Below are positions 56,137 to 64,000 of a DNA stretch of 64,000 nt, in pieces. Each line of letters starts with the position of its first letter. Position 1 is the first letter of the stretch. Position numbers and translations under genes: made by a program. Below the pieces are notes generated by a model. It ran no database searches, was not told the origin of the DNA, and saw nothing but the letters and a program-made list of their open reading frames with translations. Origin of the DNA: Halichondria panicea (lineage: Eukaryota; Porifera; Demospongiae; Suberitida; Halichondriidae); assembly GCF_963675165.1 (NCBI RefSeq), contig NC_087384.1, positions 6,621,182 to 6,685,181 on the forward strand, written 5' to 3'.

Positions 56137-59100
56137 TGGTCCTCATGACTAATGCTCATGTTACTAAACTATTCAACGCTATAATCATAGAGGCTTCAAA
56201 GACATGACTCTCGAGTATTTATTCAAAAGCCAGTTAAAGTACAACGACAATAATTATAATGTTTGCAGAGCAGGTTAGCTATTGCTATTAATTATTATTG
56301 CAAAGCTTTCTAGATAGCTAATTATTGCCTCAGAGAAGGGATGGATTGGGTTACCTTGACAAGTTCGTCCATTAGGTAGTAAGGTGTAACCGTTGAAGCA
56401 GCTGCAAGAGTAGGAGCCCTCGTTGTTAGCACAGACACTGTTGAGACCACACTCATCACTATCAGGAGAGCTGTCAGGCTCACTGCATTCATCAATGTCT
56501 GAAAATGACAATTAAAAAAAGAATAAATTTTAAACAATATAGCTTGCAAAATGTACAAATACAATAATTATAGGCTGACACACTGAGGGGTAGCCTGGGC
56601 TTAATGCATTATAGCAGCTGTTTGATAGTGCTACAATATGTTATGTGTGCTTAAAGAAGCGATTGATTTTAGGGCTATTTTGTCAATTTTCTAGGAAAAA
56701 GCGTGGGCTATTAAGGATTTAACTGACATTCTTCTTTGCAATAGGCACAGTGAAATGGAGTCATATGTTTGACCACACCCACCTGCGCAGGTTGTACCAC
56801 CATCAGCCGGCACTCTGTAACCTGTTCTACAAGCACAGTGATAGGAGCCGGGAGTGTTGATGCAGTCTTGCTCGCAGGCCAGGTCTCCATGACGACCAAT
56901 ACCATTTGGCAAACACTCGTCCACATCTAGAGGAAAAATATTATGAGGTCATTTTGTTTTCTTACTCAGTTCATATGTGTGGGCCTAAACGTGTGATTAG
57001 AGTTACAATGTACAGATAGTTATAGTAAGAACTGTTTTCTTACCATTGCAACGGCGGCCGTCAAAGTCCAAAGTCCATCCAATGCCACAGCTGCAAGTGT
57101 ACGAGCCGATGTTGTTATGGCAAGTCTGGTCACAAGTGTGGATATCAGGTGATCCCACAGGCTCTACGCACTCGTCAATATCTGCAGGAGGGAGGGGGGA
57201 TGAGAAGCTTGCTTTAACGGGTCATAACTTTAGCAATATTAGAAGAAAATATGCATTTTGTAGCTCTGAGAGAGATCTAGCTATCACATGACATGCTGAG
57301 ATTAAATGTAGCTGACCCAAAAACTCAGCCAACCAAATTTTAAACTTCTTTAGGGAGTAGTGAGGAAGAAAGGAGAGCAGGGGATAATGGTAGCTCCACA
57401 TATAGTAGGGTACCAGCTAACTCTCTGGCTGTGGTACTTACCAGAGCAAGTGTGACTGTCAGAGTTGAGCCTATAGCCGATATAACAGGAGCAGATGTAG
57501 GAACCAATGGTGTTGTCACAGTTATGGTCACAGCCATCGATGCCCAGCAAACACTCGTCAATGTCTATAAAACAGAATCATGGAAGTAAGTACAAGTATA
57601 CACAATGTAAATATTAATATTAATAGCGAGGGACTACTAAAGAACATGATTATAGCACAGACTTCAAACTAATAATAGCTACGTACAGATACACAGTGCT
57701 GGTCTATAAGCCACACCCACCATTGCAAGTCCTGCCATCAGGATCTAGCAAGTATCCATCGCCACAGCTGCAAGTGTACGAGCCAATGTTGTTATGGCAA
57801 GCCTGGTCACAAGCGTGGAGATCAGGTGATCCCACAGGCTCCAGGCACTCGTCAATATCTGCAGGAGGGAGGGGGGATTTAGGACCAATTCTTGCACAAA
57901 TACTAATTTCAATGTACTGATCCTTACATACCGTCGCAAGCAAATCCATCAGCGTTCAGCCTGTAGCCAGTCCTACAGCTGCAAGTGTACGAGCCGATGT
58001 TGTTATGGCAATTGTGCTCGCACTGGTCCACACCCTCGGCACACTCGTTAATATCTGTGTGTGTGGGGGGGTGGGTGGGTGTGTGTATGTGTGAGGGGTG
58101 TGTGTGCGTGTGTGCTTGATCAACTAGCAATTTCTCACCATCACACAGCCTTCCATCAGGATTAAGTCGATATCCAGTGTTGCAGCTACAGGTATAAGAG
58201 CCGACGTTGTTAAGGCAATTCTGAGCACAAGTGTGAGAACCTTCTGTACACTCGTTAATATCTGAAAAACAAAAGATAAGACTCATAGTAACCATGCCAA
58301 CACTAACACACAACGAGGGCAAGTATCAACCAGCCAACAAGAATAACATTTACAATTTGCATCAGAAAATCAATATTACCGTCACAGCCAAATCCATCAG
58401 CGTTCAGCCTGTATCCAGTGTTACAGCTGCAAGTGTACGAGCCGACGTTGTTATGGCAATTTTGAGCACAGTCATCGGTCCCCTCGGCACACTCATTGAT
58501 GTCTGAATTATATGAAATAACGGTTAAATACAAAGTGTACTGGGCATGCGTGTACTTACCGTTACAAGTGTGTTGGTCAGCATCCAGACGGTAACCAAGG
58601 CGACAGCTGCACTCGTAAGAGCCGATGGAGTTGGTACAGACTTGAGAGCAGCCATCAGTGTTCTCAGTGCACTCATCAATGTCTGCACAAAGCAACACAC
58701 ACACACACACACACACACAACCATGCAGTACACTTACTGTATGTACACGTAGCTTGCATGTACGGTACATAAAACACCACGACCTTTCAACTGGCTTCAA
58801 AATGAATATAACGTAAAATACTACGTCATTTTTTTTATACCTCCCACCTACTTTAATACGGATGCTCTCATATCTGTAACCATGGTAACATACCATTGCA
58901 ACTATGTTGATTGGTGTCTAGCCTGTATCCAGTGTTACAGCTGCAGTAGTAAGAGCCGTCAGTGTCATGGCAATTGTGCTCACAGCCATCAGTGTTTTCA
59001 GCACACTCATCAATATCTGTGCAGGGAGGGGAGGGGGGGGGGGGGAGGAGGGTTAGACAGACATTTGGTGCAAAAATTGGCAGTAATGATAACTGCAAGT

Positions 59101-61186
59101 GCAATGGGCAGTCTAGGTAGCTATCAAAACAAGCATTGGCTTTGCATGATGGAACGGCCTATTCAAATGCAGCTAGCACCCAGTCCAGCAAAGACACTCA
59201 CTGAGACATGACCTTCCATCGGGAGCCAGCCTGTATCCAGTGTTACAGCTGCAAGTGTAAGAGCCGACGTTGTTATGGCAATTCTGACCACACTGGTGAG
59301 TACCAACAGCACACTCGTCAATGTCTGCAAGAAAAAACATGCATATAACAAAGATATATATGCCAACAATTCACCATGCACTTGCGCAAGACATGCATGC
59401 ACAGTCATGCAGATTGACATCTCTTGCATGCAGCTGCAAACTATGAAATACCCAGACAGGTGTCTGCGCAATAAAGCATAACGTGACTAATCATGGAAAA
59501 TGAATACATTTCACACACCAATAAATATTTTTAGCAACAGCTTCCCACACACTGAATATTCTTATCACAAAACAATGGAAACAAATCACTACATTCCTTG
59601 TCCCATGAATATTTGTATGAATGGCTACCCCTCTGCACAATCTACAGTATACCTGCACAGGTCCGGCCATCTGGTTGGAGGCTGTAGCCAGGGTTACAGG
59701 CACAGGAGAAGCTGCCTGGTTGCTCCACACACACCTGCTGACAGTTGTCTGTACCCAGAGTACACTCAGGCACATCTGCACAAGAGGGGAATAATAATAC
59801 GTTTTCTACTCTAAATATCAATGCTTGATGTGGCAATGTTTTCTAACGGACACAATTAATGCTGTGAAAAAGTCAAGAATCCATGTATTTTATATAATTA
59901 TTAGCTGACCACATGAACACACACTGTAGCTATAGAGGCTATACATTATATACACAACCAGTGTGTTACCAACCAATGCAGCTCCTTCCATTACTGGAGA
60001 GAGTCCAGCCAGTCCCACACTGACAAGTGTAGCCTCCAATCGTGTTGACACAAGTTTGGTCGCACTGGTGAGAGCCCTCAGTGCACTCGTTAATATCTGT
60101 GCATGTGCGTGAGGACGTGAGATATACAGTAAGACTGAGGGGGGAGGGATGTTGGTTCCTTACCAGTGCAAGCACTGCCGCTAGCTCTGTATCCACTGCG
60201 GCACGTACAACGGAAACCACCAGCTGTGTTAACGCAGTTGTGTTGGCAATTATCCCGGTTTAAGTAACACTCGTTGACATCTGCAAGCAAAAATATAATA
60301 CACATAATTATACAGATGAGAACTCAAACTCAAACATTTTTTTACCTGTTTGGCATCTGTATCCAGTCCAGGTACTAGGGCAGGTGCAGGTGTTAGGGTC
60401 AGTGCAGGATCCACCATTCAGACAGCTACTAGAGCACACAGCTGCATCGTGTGCATGGATGCATGGAATAAACAACAAAAATATAGCTGAAAACTCAGTG
60501 GCTTATTTATGATTATGATAATAAGACAGTATTGCAGTTATTAAAGACATGCACGCATGGATTTAAATCAGTGTAATGTAGCTGAGCTCATTGCAAAACA
60601 CAAAATCTTACCTAATATAAATTTAAATATGGATTAACATTAAAGATAGGGAGTAACGTGTGTTTGACTCACGTTGACATCCTGACCCACTGAACCCTGA
60701 ACAACACTGTCGGACACTATAGTATCTAGTATAGCCTTGCCGAGTGTATGCTGCCACTTGACGGGATCGTTGGCAACGGCCCCAGCCCCAACTACGCCAA
60801 CACGAAACATAGTAATAGCTGGTATAGTAGTACACTCTCCTTGTGTAATAAGTGTACGCCTGCCGACTATAGCAGTATCTGTGGTGGTAGGAAGTCACCC
60901 TTGTGATCAGTGTGTACAATTTTTTTTATAGAATTTTGTACTCTTAGTACAAGCTTTTCAGCATTTAACATGTCTACACTAGCTACACTGCATAAATATT
61001 GCTGCTATAGAATCTATCTATGCTGCAAAAAAAGAGCATGGATCAAGCCCTGCACAGCACACACAGATATAACACATTGTTGCATATTATATACCTGGCT
61101 CTGTGGGTTGACTCTCCCAGCTTGGCCACAACCAGCAGGAATAGTCCCACTGCGGCAATCTTGAGGATGACGCCTCTAGGATTCAT
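51214..61186 (-). CDS. B: EMI-like/EGF/FN3 type I transmembrane protein
   Basis: The ATG at 61186 opens a signal peptide ([20 protein letters not shown]). An exon at about 60895-60675 resembles an EMI domain ([12 protein letters not shown] ... [11 protein letters not shown]). One plain EGF (60443) and 16 calcium-binding EGF modules follow, each on its own exon (D-[IV]-[DN]-E-C starts near 60283, 60099, 59777, 59325, 59019, 58683, 58504, 58263, 58057, 57861, 57567, 57183, 56929, 56503, 56096, 55811). The module at 59777 reads DVPEC. Four FN3 domains follow (54829, 54327, 53925 + 53578, 53206). The juxtamembrane module (52690 on; 52448 on) resembles that of gene [23 protein letters not shown], then CCCC. 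The tail (about 51603-51214) has repeats of [11 protein letters not shown], then [12 protein letters not shown] and YADDDDYQY. Likely an extracellular-matrix-facing adhesion protein. Confidence 0.88.
53208..53263. repeat. (TG)n microsatellite at a splice acceptor
   Basis: About 27 uninterrupted TG units on the plus strand. On the coding strand this is (CA)n-CAG directly joined to the exon that begins [10 protein letters not shown] in gene B. Confidence 0.95.
54436..54541. repeat. 24-bp minisatellite touching a gene B splice donor
   Basis: Four copies of 'actggggtgagtctacccaa' plus 'gcac'. On the coding strand the 24-base unit stays open as AWVDSPQ[CY] for four repeats directly after the end of the FN3 exon (NTTLED), in the same frame. 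A stop follows about 12 codons later. Confidence 0.9.
56097..56130. repeat. (TG)n microsatellite at a splice acceptor
   Basis: About 17 TG units. On the coding strand it forms (CA)n-CAG just before the EGF exon [11 protein letters not shown] of gene B. Confidence 0.9.
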
Positions 61187-61578
61187 GGCTGAAGCTCAGT
61201 ACGCATAAAAGATTGACTGTTTTGCAGCTAGCTAGCTCTGCAAGCGCAACTCTCTATCTGTTGCACAAGCAGATCCGCCCACCTTGCAGATATGCGCATG
61301 CGCATAATACACCCACTCACTAGTAACATTTAATTTGAGGCTGAATGAATAATGGTAACGTGAAGATAATGTATTATTAGTCGTTATTGAGGGTAACTTG
61401 GTCCTGAGCCAGTAGAGTCTGTTGGGTAAAAAAAATAGCAATTTAGCAATAAATTAGTGATCAAACTCCAGCCTCAGCTACATGTACATGTACCACTAAG
61501 GCTTACAACCACCCGTGAAGAAAAGCCAATGACGATTTAAAGTTTAAAGGCCAGGTACCCCGGTCCCAAATGAGCAGT
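61187..61578. other. Spacer between A and B
   Basis: About 390 bases with no gene. The part near 61187 should contain the gene B promoter; no clear core element is seen. Confidence 0.5.
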
Positions 61579-61787
61579 TTAAAATTCTAGTTCCCCAAGA
61601 AATGTGTCCGCTATATAACTCGCACTATTCATAGTACTGTAGCACACCTTTCCTAGGAGGGGGTGTGCTGTGTCAGTGGTTGAGTGGATAGCCACACCCA
61701 CTTTACAATCACACGAACACTTGACGAGGGAGTAGCATAGTTTGAGTTGGTCGTCCCACACGGCATTGTAATCTCTATCACCTGTGT

Positions 61788-61846
<59 letters not shown>

Positions 61847-61863
61847 AGTGTGTGTGTGCGTGT

Positions 61864-61904
<41 letters not shown>

Positions 61905-61941
61905 TGTGTGTGTGTGTGTGAGTGTGTGTGTATGGGTGTGC

Positions 61942-61984
<43 letters not shown>

Positions 61985-64000
61985 AGTGTGTGTGTGTGGG
62001 TGTGCGTGAGTGTGTGTGTGTGTGTGGGGGGCACAACACAGCACTGTGAATGCAGCTGGTACAGTACAGCCGTACCTGCAACGTGTACACATGTAGAGAG
62101 GGGGGTGGGCACTATCAGTGTCTGCAGTGTCATTCTCTTGGGTCTATTCCCAGAGAGATGTCGCCAGAGCTTGCTCGATCGTATCACTACACTCTTGTAT
62201 GTCTTCGACAGGTGACCTTTCAACTCAACTGCCTCAGTTAACCCTGAGGGTACGTGTATACAAGTGGCAAATACAATTAAGTAAAAAATCATAGCTTTTA
62301 AAGAGCCATGTTTTATTTTCTTTACCTTTAGCTAGTGTTAGCTCACAGGCAGAACAGGACACTTCTTTCCCCTGAAGCAATATACAACACAATGCCATGC
62401 AGCCATACTCCATACAATCATAAACACCTACCATCCATTTCTCCTTCAATGGTTTGACATCTTCACGCACCTCCTGTCTCGTCCTAACCTTACTGGAGAG
62501 AGGAGTCCTCTCATTGTCCACATCTCTCTTACTAGCCAGTCTCACGTTACTTCTCCTGATCCTAGGCTGGCCCATCGGGGACGAGTCCGTCCCTCTGCTA
62601 GGAGTGACCCCACCCATCATAGTCGTAGTTCCACCCTTTACAGTCGACAAGCTCAGTTTGGGCTTTAGAGTGCCGGGAGGTGTGCGGGGTTTCTGGTGAG
62701 AGAGAGGGGGCGTACTGTCTATATCATCTGTTGTTTCTTCACCACTGGGTACATCGCTAAATACTGTACTCATGGCTGCAGCTTCACACTTGAGTGGAGA
62801 CGGCTTATCTTCAGGTTGATCTACATATACATGTACTTCCATTTTACAGGGACTATCAGAGGAAAATGGATGATTGTTTTTCTTAACGTCCACCAAGAGA
62901 GGTTGGTTAGGACCGCCATCTTTAGAGAGAGCTCTCTTGGCTAACTTGACGGAAAGTGTTTCACATCCAACAGACGATGGTGTCTCAAACAAAACAGGCG
63001 ATTCTTCACAGACTGGGTAGAAGGGGGATGGGTTTGCTTCAATAGTTTCTTTCGATGTCCCTTCTTGTTTTATTACTGGTGGAGTGTTTTTTATAGTTTC
63101 TTCGAGAGAATCGTCCAAAATAATCACAACAGGTGAGGCTAGTTGCTTAGAAACAACGTTTGTGTTACTATTATCTGTTGTGCTTTTCTCTTTGCCTGTT
63201 GAAAGACTACTGGGTGTCATATTCTGAAGCTGAGACAGAGGTATAGTTGAACTAGAAGCTATCTTTGTTTTGCCTGGATACGAAAATTTCGATCTCAAAC
63301 TTTCTTTAGTGGAGCGAAGAAAATCGGTTATTTTGCCAGACGGGGTAGAACTTGCTTGTAAAATTGTTGTACGAGGCGGGCTGGCGGTGGTGGGGGGTGT
63401 GGTACTGTTGCGTAATAGTGGACTAGGGGGTCGTCTGTGGGGGGAATCACAAGGGGTGGAGGCAACAAAGGTAGAGCTAGATGTGACGGCAATGGTGGGC
63501 GTGGCTGCTATGTATTGTTGAGGGGAGGACATTGAGACACCGAGAGAAGGGGAGGGGCAAACAGTGGGCGTGCCTGGGTCACTAAAGGGACAGGGGAAAG
63601 GCAGAAGAATTAATGGAATATATAGATATGGGTTTTTTGTACGGTGGACATTTTCGTATTTTTTGCATTGTAGAGCATTATACGACACCCGCAATACGTT
63701 CAACGTCACTATCTGAGCTGTACGAATATTCATACGAAAATTACCCGCTAAGGGTAATTATACAAACGGAAACATACGCCTATACACAACTGTATGTAGA
63801 TGTAGCGCTGATGAGGCTCAGAGTGTATCACATGACCATGTACGCACCACACAGATAAGGTGGAGCTGTCAATGTCGGCCGTCTCCTGGTCCACTTTCAT
63901 TCTGTGATCAATAAAGGCTCTCAGGGAATGGAGGGCTTGTTTAAACTCCCTCTGGTGACTTATCCTCTGTCGTACCCACTTGGAGAGACCTGGATAGGAG
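61579..64000 (-). CDS. A: 3' part of an unrecognised, probably nuclear protein with SUMO-related motifs
   Basis: The gene continues beyond the right edge. Visible exons: about 63990-63860 ([20 protein letters not shown], likely helical); a large exon about 63582-62429; 62375-62330; 62237-62082; and a last exon from 61782 to the stop at 61579. Phases join correctly. The large exon is Ser/Pro/Thr-rich and disordered. It contains [13 protein letters not shown] (like a weak PCNA-binding box), [11 protein letters not shown] (a SUMO-interaction type motif: hydrophobic run plus acids) and VIKQEG (psi-K-x-E SUMOylation consensus). The C-terminus has [11 protein letters not shown] and a CSCDC cluster, perhaps a zinc site. 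I do not recognise the family. A role in chromatin or DNA repair is only suggested by these motifs. Confidence 0.65.
61781..62030. repeat. Compound (TG)n microsatellite, about 250 bp, in the last intron of gene A
   Basis: TG runs are broken by GAGTG, GCGTG and ATG interruptions. On the coding strand it ends (CA)n-CAG at the acceptor of the last exon of gene A. Open frames of His/Thr inside it are artefacts. Confidence 0.95.

Noticed and set aside
61653-62292. Long open frames of His/Thr repeats
   Set aside because: They are the (CA)n microsatellite of an intron read in three frames. Only the short flanking exons of gene A are real.

Overview
This window is eukaryotic, and almost every gene reads on the minus strand. 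Coding sequence comes in short exons with GT-AG splice sites (seen on the plus strand as CT...AC). The architectures point to an early-branching animal, most likely a sponge: SRCR domains joined to long runs of fibronectin type III (FN3), calcium-binding EGF repeats, a DEG/ENaC channel and tyrosine-rich receptor tails. The organism is an inference from architecture; no species marker is visible.

Layout from right to left, which is the direction of transcription. (A) 64000-61579 is the 3' part of a gene I do not recognise, with SUMO-related motifs. (B) 61186-51214 is a large type I membrane protein: EMI-like, 17 EGF, 4 FN3, juxtamembrane module, transmembrane segment (TM) and tail. (C) 50862-30636 is a giant receptor with 7 SRCR, 15 FN3, the same juxtamembrane module, a TM and a tyrosine-rich tail. 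One of its introns contains a complete single-exon DEG/ENaC channel gene (42527-40992). (D-K) 30403-1 is a tandem array of smaller SRCR-FN3-TM receptors of two kinds, here called type 1 (gene G; starts of H and K) and type 2 (D, E, F, I, J). D, E and G look intact. F, H, I and J carry frameshifts, stops, deletions, rearrangements or insertions. K is cut by the window edge and has a frameshifting insertion.

The most interesting feature is in the tails of D, E and G. They hold arrays of paired tyrosine motifs with the spacing of vertebrate ITAMs (YxxL/I-x8-YxxL/I): three in E, four in D (one from an internal duplication) and one or two in G. With SRCR/FN3 ectodomains, rapid duplication, pseudogenes, a type 1/type 2 chimera, near-identical duplicated blocks and perfect short palindromes at rearrangement points, the array looks like a birth-and-death family of putative recognition receptors that may signal through SH2 kinases. 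That function is inference.

The non-coding DNA is rich in small inverted-repeat transposons. One interrupts the tail of gene I. Another has a matching empty site elsewhere in the window. Many introns of B and C end in a (CA)n run directly at the acceptor.
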